Assembly: GCA_037176845.1 (NCBI GenBank)
Contig: JAYKXP010000076.1
Span: 212,543-276,542 of the forward strand
Length of the DNA: 64,000 nt
Origin: Paramarasmius palmivorus
Lineage: Eukaryota; Basidiomycota; Agaricomycetes; Agaricales; Marasmiaceae
Direction: 5' to 3'
Below, piece after piece: positions 38,937-50,238 of this stretch. Numbering within the stretch: position 1 is the first letter of the stretch; each line of letters starts with the position of its first letter. The translations under genes and the position numbers were made by a program. The notes under the pieces were generated by a model that worked only from the letters and a program-made list of their open reading frames with translations, did no database searches and was not told the origin of the DNA.

Positions 38937-41689
38937 TTAGAAGAATCTTGGTTTGACTTGTTCCAGCGTCAGCTACAATCAAAGTAGAATTGCATACCTC
39001 ATAGGCTTCTTTAGCTACAGTTTCCTTCCGGGCTGCACACAGTATATATGAATACGAAACTTAAACGTTCAAGGGAGGTACAAACAGGCATCTTTCGAAT
39101 AGAAATGTTATCTCAGCTGAACATTTCAATGTCATCCGTCTTAAGTTGTAGGAGAGACTAAAAGGTGTCATTTCAGCGTTCTGTTCGGCGATATGGCAGG
39201 TGACATACCTCGTAGGCCTCTTTGGCCGCAGCTTCCTTTGCACCTGCCTTGGTACTCGCCCTACCTGTTCCCTTTATCACACCATTAACTTGAGAGCAAA
39301 ACTTCAGCATTCGATTCTAGAGCTGAAATTACAACCTGAAATATTCACTTACCTTTGCAATGAATTGACCATATTGCCTTGTTGGATGGTCCTGCACAAG
39401 ACTCATCGTAGCTCAAGGCAGTCGGATCTTGTCCAATGCCCTGGAAGTCTACCAATTTCTCGTTAGTTGTGGACAAGATACGACGGTATACGAGGCGCAC
39501 AATTGTTGAGAAGAGTGATAAATTCTGAAGAATGGTTCAAGTCAGAGCCTGCCATATGATGCGACTTGAAGATTTGCAGACGTACTCGTCGGTCTATGCT
39601 GCTCCTTTTGGCTCGCGGTATACCACCCTTGACTCTATTGGTTTAAAATCAAATTCAGTTTACCTCAGTGACAGTGGAAATATAGAGTTTGAACAGTCAC
39701 CGTTGACGAAGGGCCTGAAAATTCAGTACTAAGCTGCATTCGGTCCACAGAACTTAGGCCACTCACCGATCCGTGAAGGGTCTCGGTCGCTTACTTCTTG
39801 CACACGAACTTCAGGGAGTGTTTGGTTGTCCCCCGAAAGCGCGATTTGCCACTCAGAATTTTCCGGCGCCTGCCATACACCTGTGGTTCTCATCTGTATA
39901 TTTCGAATCGACTTGTGCTCTGGATGAGTAGGTTTACCGTTGCCAACTTGTCTGACAGAATAAATGGACACGAACCGCTGTTCACCGTTATTGTGTATCG
40001 ATAAGCGAGCGCGAGGAAGAATTCAAATGGCTTGAACGACTGATGTCCAGGACTAGTACTGCGCAGCTGTTTTCATGAGCATCGAGGTTTTGAGTCCCCA
40101 GAGGCAATAGAGCTCACATCGTCCACTAATGCAATCCATTCGTCATCGTGTGAGATGGCGACCGAATCGTCAGATGTCCCAGTGGCTCTTCCGACTTCGA
40201 GCATGAAATGGTTGATCAGGTCGCAGAGATGGAACTTGAGTTATGTCAGGATATCAATATAAAGGTCTGAGGCATCAAATAACATCTCACCGGTGGTCCA
40301 TGTTGAGACAACGTATCATCGATGGTGAGAGGAAACTGCCAATCCTCGACCGGAATATCGGATGGATGAGGAATGCCACTGGCTCGAGAATATCCTCCTA
40401 GATGTCCGGTGCTCATGTTGTAGCCTTGAGAAGGGGATGCTGCCACAGAGCTCGAGCCAATACTCGCCAGACCTCCAGGAACATCGAAGACTTTGCCTGC
40501 CTCGAGTTTGTTGTCCACGAGGTCCCGTATCTTCAGCTGTGTGTTTTTCCGTTTAGTGGTTATCTTGAAACCCAAGAGGAAAACACATTGATTAAGACGC
40601 CGGTCACCATCCTCGCTATGCCTTGCGTTCGGGTGACAGCGAGCTTCACAATAACTGCTGTGCCCCCAGGAATACTTTTCGTGACTGCCATTGGCACCTT
40701 CGACGACTTTGAACGGGAGTGAAGTCGTAGAATCACTTGGATTAAAGAACGACGCGGTACCCCAGGATGTAGACTTCTCCCAGCCTGTTACCAGGTAAAT
40801 AGAAGGATCTATATCTGAGGGATATTCTCTTCCTCTGTGTTCCTGTGCCCAAGATATCCACGTGCGAGCGTGTTGCTCGGCATACTTGCGAAACTCAGCC
40901 TTACTTTCTAATTTTGACAGTGAACTACCTTCGGGTAGCATTAGGATGGCGCCTTGTTGATGCGATGAGGTGAAGGTATACATTCGATTGATCCTGGAAT
41001 AAGGTGAACACCAGGCCGAGTTCTTGAAGGACGATGAAACGCACCCTGATCCCAATTCCTCCTTGGGCACCTGACTCGTCATTAACGTATGTTTTGGGGC
41101 AGTGACATGACTATCGTAATCGCGGTGATGTGGATGCCATGTCTTGCTGAGATTGTTCAATGACAGTGGCGTGAAGCCAGGTGGAACACCCCCTTGGTTG
41201 ATAGGATGATCAGCCGCACAAGCGATGTTGAACAGAAAGTCGAAAGGCGTGTCGCGATGAAGGATCCCGACGTCACCGATTTGAATCCCTGTTTCTGAAT
41301 GCTCTCTAGGTACGCTCGGATCTTCGTTTGGCTCTGGACACCAAAGAGGATAGCCGTTCTTCTCTTCGAACAGTAATGTCGCGTAACGGACACTGTTGGG
41401 AAGCGAGGGGTTGCAAAGACAAGGGACTGGAGGAATTTGGTATTCTAGGTTGAAAGGTGAACGCCGCGGAAGTCCAGAGGCATTCAAGGGGTTGATACTG
41501 AGGGCTGTGACCGTATTTCGAAGGATGAGTCCATGTAAAGAGCTCAGCATTTTGAAACGTACTTATATGAGAAGGGAGCTCTGGATGAGTATGTCTATGC
41601 ATATGATGATGAGTGTGCTGATCCCGTCCGATGTGATTTATATCTCTAGTGTGCATAGTGAACGTGTTTGCGTCCGAAACCGTGGCCAT
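38937..41689 (-). CDS. Agaricomycete protein with C-terminal dsRNA-binding domain
   Basis: Start ATG 41689 gives MATVSDANTFTMHTRDINHI followed by GRDQHTHHHMHRH, a His-rich segment like the GDQ/GRDQ motifs near the start of many mushroom NLR-like and unnamed proteins. After a 58-base intron comes a ~430-codon exon with NGYPLWCPEPNEDP, IQIGDVGILHRDTPFDFLFN and GWEKSTSWGTASFFNPSD, a core I recognise as widespread in Agaricomycetes but unnamed. Later exons give FHLCDLINHFMLEVGRATGT, HDDEWIALVDD, and a dsRBD: FITLLNNYFQGIGQ, AIWSIHCK, VNGVIKGTGRASTKAGAKEA, AAKEAYE, then LTLEQVKPRFF and stop at 38937. A second copy of the exon encoding the end of the dsRBD lies near 39,015. A possible one-base frame slip near 39,985 may mean the gene is damaged. 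Confidence 0.6.
38998..39032 (-). repeat. Duplicated short exon encoding end of dsRBD (exon B)
   Basis: On the minus strand a 35-base open segment between gtgcag and gtatgc encodes ARKETVAKEAYE when entered in phase 1. It parallels the 3' half of the exon at 39209-39288, whose end reads GAKEAAAKEAYE. Both would accept the same upstream donor and leave the same phase 0. It could be a mutually exclusive exon or a relic of tandem duplication. Confidence 0.45.
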
Positions 41690-43998
41690 TGTCGAGGTCG
41701 CCTTCGAGGGATGATCGAGATGGAGGCTGTCGATGAGATATGGGTGTTGCTATTGCATTCAATGCATTGTCATGCGTGTGCCTATTACGGTATCGTCTGA
41801 TAGAGTTTGCACCGACAGGACACACGCCGCTGCCCATCTACCCAGCATACCGTATTAGTAACGTCAGCAACAGAAGATATCAGTCAAACTATGAAACATC
41901 ATACATTCACGAGCACTATGGGCAAAACAAAATGCATCATCAGCTACGAGAGATCCGAGACCACCGACGATAATGGAGCGAGAAAGGAAGAGCGCTAGTA
42001 CTAATTGTTGACACGTCGTCTTATGCACGAGGCGAAGCTGGGTGACTGGAAGTGCACGTAAGATAACGAGAAGAGGTTCGAAATGCTGTGCAGACACACC
42101 ATGAAGCTATAACCAAACCTTAAAACGTTGGTAATCTGACTGCTAGGTTTGTGGTGAGGGTACGATAGATCATTACATTACTGATATGCTCCACGAACCT
42201 GATATACGGTGCCGAGTACAGCTAGTTCAGGGCTCGTACCCTTCACCTCTTGGCATATGAGCTCAGACGGACATCTCCCGGGCGATCCACGAGAGTATGA
42301 AGGTAATGGACAATAATGAACATCGGCTTCTCGTGGGCGGTCCAGCTATGTACTTCTCGGTACTAGATGAAAGGAGGCAATAATGGATGGCGTCTGTTAT
42401 CAGTTCCTCGAATGTGGAGGCGAAGTGCGACAAGAACGTGAAGGAATGGTTCCGGCGGTAGATGGGGTTAGGTTACATTTTATGAATAGGAGAATATGCC
42501 AATGGATGATTCTAGTATGAACACGAATGGAACCAACGCCAACGCAAACTGGTTTCTGGGAAACGATACGAAGAGCTACAAAGCTGAAGCAAAAACCATG
42601 GTAGTCATCGACGTGTTATGGGGTTTCGCGAGCAAACTTACGATACGACGGAAAAGACTAAAGTAAGCGTGAGTCTAAAGATCGAGAACACAGTTCGCGA
42701 AAGGTACTTACCTGCATCCATATCCAAGTTCTGATGACTACTATCCCATTCGTCAATCTCGTCTGGCCCCTGGGTCTCTACTCGCATTCCAATTTCAGTA
42801 CTGTCTTCGGCTGCATTTGTCTGGAGTGGGGTCTAAGGTGGGATAGTTGTGCTTTTTCGTAGGAGTCCGGCCAGGACCTATTTCCGTGTTCCATAAGGCG
42901 TAAAACTTCGATGTCAAGTTGCACGATTTACGAGGGAATGTACTCACACAATGTCATTGCAATCAATTATCATTCCAATTTGAGGATTAACATAATGCAC
43001 TCGCCCAGAATCGCGAATATGGCCTCTAGCAGTGGAAGTTATATGAAAGAACTAGGCTGGAGAGAGCAGAGTCTGCCCAGGAGCCAGTCGCAAGCTCGCT
43101 TGATGAGGGCAAGGAGACGCCGTGAAAAATTCGTGGGAAATGCTAAGGTCGTGACAGCAAAGCGTATCTTATAAATCTTATCTTTCTTCTGACCATCATC
43201 ATAGCGCCAAGGCTGCGGTGGTCCGTGGCAACATCACAGTACGTCGAAACTTTCAGAAGCTGAAGTCCACGATAGTCACATTCAATTCGCAGGGGACCCT
43301 TGGGGGATGGGCCGACCTTTGTTCCTGATACGAGGGAACATTCACGAAGATAGCCTCGTGTTACCCTTTGTCGCCGTTTTGTGGCTTCGAATTTGCAATC
43401 ATAGTCATGAGCAGCTAATCAACTACTACCAGCTGCGCACGTTTATTGTGTGTACTATTGCTCGTCAAACTTATTCCGACATCAGACGCCAAAGAACTAA
43501 AGGGAACGTAGGCGGCTTTAGGAGAGATTCCGCGATCATTTCATTCAAGGTTTGTCTCATCAAACATGATGATAGTACTAAAGCGTTGCGCGCAGGAGAT
43601 ATTTAGGGCACACGAGGATCCCAAGCGCCCTTTTATCGATGAGAATGAAGGAATATAACCATATCCTAACTTCTACTCCGGTGTTTGCATCTGATGTCTC
43701 GATATAGCACTCAGCTTGTCTCTCACGTCGGGTGTACCTCTCCGTCAGTGTTTCTATTCTATTCAAAGCTGCTCTTTGGCTCCGGATATGTTATCACAAG
43801 GCTCAAAGGTGGACGAAAATTTGGGCGCGTAACTCCTGGAATGTAAGATTTCGTGTACTAAGGTTTCTTTGTTACCATCACGCCAGAAATTAACAGATGA
43901 AACACGCCATTGTTTTGGCATAATATGCCCAGGGCGGCTCGCTCGTCAACTGACATTTCGAAGGTTCAATAAGCGCGTGGAGATCTACAAATACTGTC
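41690..43998. other. Intergenic region, nothing supported
   Basis: About 2.3 kb between divergently transcribed genes (dsRBD gene to the left, EF-hand gene to the right). No exon chain or domain was recognised. Both promoters lie here. Confidence 0.45.
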
Positions 43999-44028
43999 AT
44001 GGTAGGTCACAAAGGAGACCAAGTGATC

Positions 44029-47000
44029 ATGGCCACAGAAACTGATCCACTGAGTTCAGCCCCTCCTAGTCTTATGCGTGCTATCTTCTTACATACTTTT
44101 TCAGGAGCGATAGAAGATGTTCTGGAGAAAGTCGGGAAGCTTGTGAAAGAGGAAGCTGCATCGCGTCGGTCCATCATACTCGGCTTAAACGTTTCGCATT
44201 CAAGTTATTCTGACCCTCGTATTAGACAACTCCGCAAAAGGTACTACGAGTCGAAGAAGAGACACGATTCTGGAGCACCTGCAGGAACTCGTAAAGTGGG
44301 CAAGCGTCATCGCCAGTGTCAACGACTTCGCCAAAGTATGTTTGGTCCGGCATAATTCCTGCCTACTCACTGATTCTATGATCCAGGCCGCTGTTGATAC
44401 TTTCGCTGTGAGCTGTGCCGCATGCCCCAGCAAATCTTCAACTAACAATGGCTATCCAGAAACTGTTGGAATACGAAGTGACACGCAAAAAGAACAGCAT
44501 CGAGTTTGTTGTCGTTTATCATGGATTCGTGAGTACGCCTTGAGTTTTGTTCTGTTGCACGCTGATGTCTTGGCCAGGCTTCTACATTATCCCTAGTCCG
44601 TTATTTGAAGAGAACTGACCTAGAAAGTAGCTCTGGAGATGAGATCGATGGATTCTTCGACCGATTCAAAGAGACCATGGAGGAATTTTGTGATGTTTTG
44701 CTCTGCACTGATTCTCGATCTCTGCTGACAACCTTTCTTTACTAGGGACGCTGGCTCAGTAAGTTAAACACCATTCGTACATGTTCAGGTTCTGAGGCAC
44801 CAATCAGAGTGTATGTCCAGGCTCCGCGCTTTGGTGCGTTACTCCAACTTCAAAGTTTCAGTTTCTGACAACGTAACCATAGCTCGCTTCATTAAGGCCA
44901 TGAGCTTCGAGCAGAAGCTTAAAGACATCGTAAAGCAAAACGACGATATCCAGAAATCAATAAGTTTAATCCTTCAGGGGTACACAGCTGTTAGCGCGAC
45001 CGAGATAAAGATCGATATCAAGGAGATTAAAAGTATCCTGTCTGTAATCGAAACCTTCCATGATCCCACTACTGGTCCAGAGAAGAAGGCATTGAAGGAG
45101 GCGGGCGACTTCGAGACAATTCTAAACGCAAGTGACCCCGCTTCCTGAATCTCAACTCTTTCAGTACTGATCTATCGTAGGACGACGAGAAACTCACGGC
45201 CATCGCTAGGGTCTTCGGGGAGCGACTCACCTCAGACACCAAAAAAATGCTGCAAACAGACCTGCAAACGCTGCTGGATGACAAGAAGTGGGTCGCTTGC
45301 CCTTTATGCGCTACAGACACTAAATGGTAATCAACCAGGCAAGTCATGATTGAGAAGCTAGATCAGGTTACGATCACCATCACTACTAAGATGGACGAAA
45401 ATCACGGTGAGATCATGCGCAAGGTATGTAAGTATTGTGAAACAGAAAACATATCCAATATTTCTCTAGTTGAATTCCGGTCCGCACAACCTGATAGAAA
45501 ACGAGGAATTCAGGACCCTCTGGCAACGTATGTCTTTAATCCCTTGTTCATTTACTGATACTTATGTCCTGTAATCCAGTGAATGTCAGTGTTTCTGAAG
45601 TTTGGCGCCGTATCCACTGGATTGACTCCAACGTAGACATGGAAATCAAGTGTGAAATGTAAATTGTTCGTCGATGGTGAGTTTTGGAAAGTGCTCAGCA
45701 CGCGTTTGATGACGGGGACCCACATTCTGTCAAGATCTCTGTGGTTACTTCCGAGGTACTTTCGCCAAACATGACGACGAAACATTGCGAAGGGACAATT
45801 GGACGCTTTCGGTACTAACTCGTGTGATGTGTTAGTATTAGCCTTTTATTGTGGATTGCATTCTCTTACCACCGTTTACTCAGATCATCCTGCTATCGGT
45901 GATGCGATTGATGACGATGGTAGCGGATATATTTCTGTCCGGGAATTCAACAAGTTTCTGGAACAAAAGCCAGAATCATGGACTGTCCCGGAGCTGTTTG
46001 CGTTGTAGGCATTCTCATTTGTTGTCTTGTCTCGTCGGCTGACTTCGACACTTAGCTGGGCTCTCGGTTGGCAGGAGTCCATATACAAGTAAGGGCTCCG
46101 CGACTAATCATGCCGTTCTTATAACGGAATCTCTGTTCAGCCAGACTCGAGAAATAAACGACGTTGAATGGGAGCTCGAGAAAATCGCTACTCAGATAAA
46201 GAAGACGACAAAGGATGAAGCCATCAAGGAACAAATTAAGGCGTATCTGGAGGTTTTGGATGCCTTAACAGATGTGACTAACTGGTACAGGATTACTTCA
46301 TACGAAGACCCAGATGAGGAATATGGTGATGAAGAGATGCAGAAGCTCAAAGAGGAATACAACGAGACCAACCAAAAGTTCTTTGAGAAGATAGTCGGCA
46401 ATGACGGCATTGTGATGGACACGGAATCCAGCTTGTACGAGCTTGGCACCAAGTTTGACACCCGCGTCGAGTTGGTGAGTGGTTACACGCCATGTCACAT
46501 TTCTGGATAGCTGGGACTGAGTACTTCAAAGTGGTTCATTCCATTGATATATCATGTTCTCAGGCTTCAGTTGAAGCAACTCAATGGGTCCTCTCCAAAG
46601 ACCGGTGATTCCGACCAATCTGGCTCCGACACAGAGACCGAAGATGGAGATGTGAACAAAGGGACGGAGAACAGAGAGATCAGGGACATACCTGCTCTCC
46701 ATATCACTGACGATGGCTGGTACGATATGTGTTGCACGCTGGAAGAGCTGCTATTAGAATTCCATTCCCGCATGAAGACCCTACTCCGAGGCTGGCGAAT
46801 GCAGAGACTTCATCCCGAGCTTCATATCAACAGTTTCTCTGGAGGAATCTTTGCTGGATGGTTCGAGGTAATGTGCTGCCAGTAACTCGACGACAAGATT
46901 TTCATGCATTTCACAGGTGTACGCGGATGGGTCGAAGAAAGACTTCATTACAAGACTTGAAAGTATATATTCGGATGACGATGATTATTCGGACGATGAC

Positions 47001-47331
47001 TATGATGACGAGGACGAGGACGCAGAAGAGGACGGGGAGAAGGAAGAGGAAGAGAATGTAGCCAAGGTACAAGTCCTTCGCCGAACTTAACCTTGCATAT
47101 TGCTGAGTCTTTGGTGGGTAGGCACTATCCAAGCTTTGGAAACAAATGTCTTCCCTGCAAGCTTCCATGAAAGATCTCCAAGAGATGATGCAATCAATTA
47201 TCAAGGGAAGTGGTGCCCGGGCTTCTGACGTCCAAAGACATGACGAGGATGAGAATCCCGAAGAGGGGAATGGCGGTGAATACAACCGCGAAGAGGACGG
47301 AGATGGTGAGTTGATATTCTACACTGTTTAA
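44029..47331 (+). CDS. EF-hand protein with helical N-terminal region and acidic tail
   Basis: Multi-exon gene; ATG 44029 (MATETDPLSSAPPSLMRAIF) has a good context, but 43999 is also in frame. The N-terminal exons are helical (AIEDVLEKVGKLVKEEAASR, ILEHLQELVKWASVIASVND, FFDRFKETMEEFCD, KLKDIVKQNDDIQKSISLIL), a pattern reminiscent of four-helix adaptor domains of fungal NLR-like and MLKL-like proteins; that is a guess. A canonical EF-hand follows at 45,890-45,960 (GDAIDDDGSGYISVREF), then PESWTVPELFA / WALGWQESIYK. The C-terminal part is Glu/Asp-rich (EDPDEEYGDEEMQKLKEEYN; YSDDDDYSDDDYDDEDEDAE). The last exon may end at 47331, or a 35-base intron could lead to a stop at 47381. Probably calcium-responsive. 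A decayed paralogue lies at the left edge of the window. Confidence 0.6.
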
Positions 47332-47849
47332 CTGGTGCAGCTACTGATTTCGAGTGTAAAGATGGAGAAGGGGATGTCTAACGTTCACTGCATCCGAAAT
47401 GATCCCCGGTGTATGCAGACTATGAGACATTGTGTATTCCATGGATTTAAGGACACTTCGGCGCAATATGCAGACGCTTCTGCTAATCAAAGTTTAAGAT
47501 GACATAGCGAGAGATGAATGGGTGAAGCTAACGTGTGATACCGTTGTAAGAAAACCTCGTGATAAGCGCCTGATATTTCTCAATTCCGATAACGGGGAAT
47601 GGCCACAGGCAGCTATTTATGTACTCTCAGTCCTACACCTTCCCAGAAGTATTCAATTTTCAAATGCAAATAAAGAAGTACAGGTTGATGAGTGCACGAG
47701 ATACATGACATGTACATTCTACGGTTCAAGGGCGCTTGGACAAGGAAACTCGCTTCTTCATCACCGACGGCAGGCAAAGAGTCATGAAATGTGTGTTAAA
47801 ACTGGGATGCGAAGGTCAAGACTAGAGTCTGTTCACTCGCAGGCGAGTA
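47332..47849. other. Intergenic region
   Basis: About 0.5 kb between the EF-hand gene and the P450 relic. The haem-binding 3' exons expected for the relic are absent here. No other gene is visible. Confidence 0.4.
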
Positions 47850-48785
47850 ATCTACCAAGAGGAGCGATTTCTGGCAATTGGCTTCTCGGTTGAGCTGCGT
47901 TACGACTGGGTTCAATCTAAAATCGTAGGAGTTTCAGTCCGTCAGATTCAAGTTCAACCCAACAATAATCTCACCTTGAGGCAAAATCCGAGCCACCCAT
48001 TGCCGAAGTCATCATAATCTCCTGCAGTGAGACTTCTGGAAGTCTTCCCCCAGATGCCTTGAATCTCGTGATTGATCGACCTGGTGTCGGAAAAACTCGT
48101 GAAAGGTCCACGCGAGCGAATATCCAGTTGTGCTCGTGCTCGTGCTTGTAACGCCATCTGCGACAGTACTTCATGCTTTGTAGGTTGCTTTTGGGGATCT
48201 TCAGCCCAGTTTCACTAATTTGCTTTGTATCAGGTAAGTGCCGTCCGGAAGAGAAGGAGCTAAATATTGAGCACGCTCAATACATCCCTCTCCTTCCTCG
48301 TGAGATCCTGGACCCACCGATTGTCGCGTCGTCTTCTCCGCTTTCTCTCTGCCCACGAAGTATTTCATGGCAGCCTCTTCGGCATCCATCGGAAGGTATT
48401 GTGGCTCCGACAGTGCTATTGAAGGGGGTAGATAGTGAGGTATAACTTCTTGAGTATTTGCAGAGAGAGTAAGGGCCAAAAGTTCTGAAGTGACTTTCCG
48501 TATGAAGACAGCGCATGATAAACATGAAGCTGACTCGAAGTTTCTGAGAGCCTGCGTGTGCTCGTCTCGTCTGTCTGCGAACACTCGAAGGCTGTAGTTG
48601 AAAGAGCTTGTAGTATAGCGTTTGCAATGCTTGGGCCGTCAACTAGAAAAGGAATCCGTGAGCTCGCGTTTTGAAGGAGTGAGTCAGGAGCATACCTCCG
48701 CAACTCAGTGTTCAGAGAGGCGGTATCATACATATTCACCGCCAAACGTATTGATTACGCTCCTTCCGACCATGAGTCCATTATG
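47850..48785 (-). pseudogene. Cytochrome P450 relic (unit C)
   Basis: Nucleotide-level resemblance to the middle of the two P450 genes to the right. Examples are SLTAGDYDDFGNGWLGFCLK (intact copy: FTAGDYDDLGNGWLGFCVK) and QEVIPHYLPPSIALSEPQYL then PMDAEEAAMKYFVGREKAEK (intact copy: KAVIPRYLPPSIPIQAKCFL, then TRAEQAAVKYF). The I-helix region is scrambled (QARARAQLDI in place of QAGHHTTGY). Near 48,660-48,780 traces of the N-terminal third remain, with a deletion. No start exon and no Cys haem loop were found, so it cannot make an enzyme. It is the leftmost and most decayed of three tandem units. Confidence 0.8.
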
Positions 48786-50238
48786 CCAACTTCATGATCC
48801 ATCTACCAAACTGTCCTGCTCTAAAGCTAATCGTCCTCGAGATCAAACATCCGCATCTTCCACCTCCGCCTGCACCTTGCTGTTAAAACCCAACTCCACC
48901 CCTTTTGCGACGATTTGAACGGATAACGAGATTGAGATAAATCGGCGCCCAGTGTTGACTATTCGGAAATATTGTGGGAACGTAGCGGTAGGAGTAAGGT
49001 GGCAACAACTCCGAGTCGTCATTCCCAGAGTTTTGAGATAGATGGGGCGCTGGATGTAGACGGTTGTGATGTTGAGTGCAAGCACAGGGAGAAGCCTCGG
49101 ATTAGGGTTAGGTGCAGTCCGAGTCCCAGAACCCCGACTATTTGCGCGGGATTGGGAGAGTCGATTGGAGTTGGGTTATCAGGCAGCATATAGTGTAAGC
49201 TTGGAGTTTCCGAAAACGTCTAATACCCGAAATGAGTAAGTCGGGGACGAGGTCACTGGGACAACACGTACCTTCGAGGTTTAGCGGCAGTATCGAGAAA
49301 GCCAGTCGTAGCGCTAGTACCTGCAGCTCTTTTCGCCACCAGTCGCTCCCAGCACCAATATTCCAGAGAAGCCTCAGACGTCGAGTGCACATCATTCGCA
49401 TTGCTGAGAAGTATTTTTTAACATGGCTCTTATTTGCACAGGTAGAGAAATCCTGCCTACCGTTCATTCTTTACATCTCGGCGGATCTCTGAGCTCCCTA
49501 CGAACCACTGCTTTCTCGTTAAAGCTGGACTGAACAACTTTGATGGATGGGAAGACCCGCGCTTTTTGCGCAAGAGCGAGTGGGCTTGTGTCCAAGACTC
49601 GGAGGAAGAGTAATACGGTCGAAAAATAGGCGGAACCAGATGAAGTCCGCGTCGGACTATATAAGGATCACGGTGTAACATTGTTTGGCGGTAGGAGACG
49701 AGGAGAATGGATGCAGTGCCGGGAAGGAAGACAGTCTTTTGAAACAATCCACCAGTTGTAGGTAGATTATCGACGACGGCCGAGGCATGCTGAGCCCGAT
49801 GTGAGTGAAAGCTCTCACTTAATGATAAAGGCATAGGTACGCACCTTCGATTTCCAGCAAGAAAGTCTTCTCCATCCATAGTATTATTCACTTCATCCTG
49901 AATATCTTGTCGACTGGTAGTGCCCTTGATTTTGAAAATCTGGTAATTTACGTTTCAGAAACTCGGTTTGTAGAACTGAAGAGACTGACTCAAGGAAGAA
50001 GACCCGGAACAAAATATCTGGACAGTGAGCAAGTTGAGGAAGCGTATTGAGTGAAGTTCGCTTATTAATTTGGGCTACGTGATAAATCATCCTGCTCTTG
50101 ACTTTAGTTCCTCGGCCCATCGTACGCTTTCATTCAAGACTGTATCTTATTTATCTGAAAGATCGGCATATGACATTCATTGATACAAAGTTCACAGTAG
50201 TAAGTATTGGGCGTAAGAGTGGGCGGCCGATGTCATTG
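48786..50238. other. Spacer between P450 units C and A
   Basis: About 1.45 kb that resembles the spacer at 52.4-54.9 kb. For instance the stretch near 49,440-49,530 parallels 53,545-53,640, including the shared words CTACCG and ACTGAACAAC/TCTGAACCAC. It shows the duplication included flanking DNA. A minus-strand frame (49457-49891) has no recognised domain. A short TTAGGG-like tract lies at 49102-49112. Confidence 0.5.
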
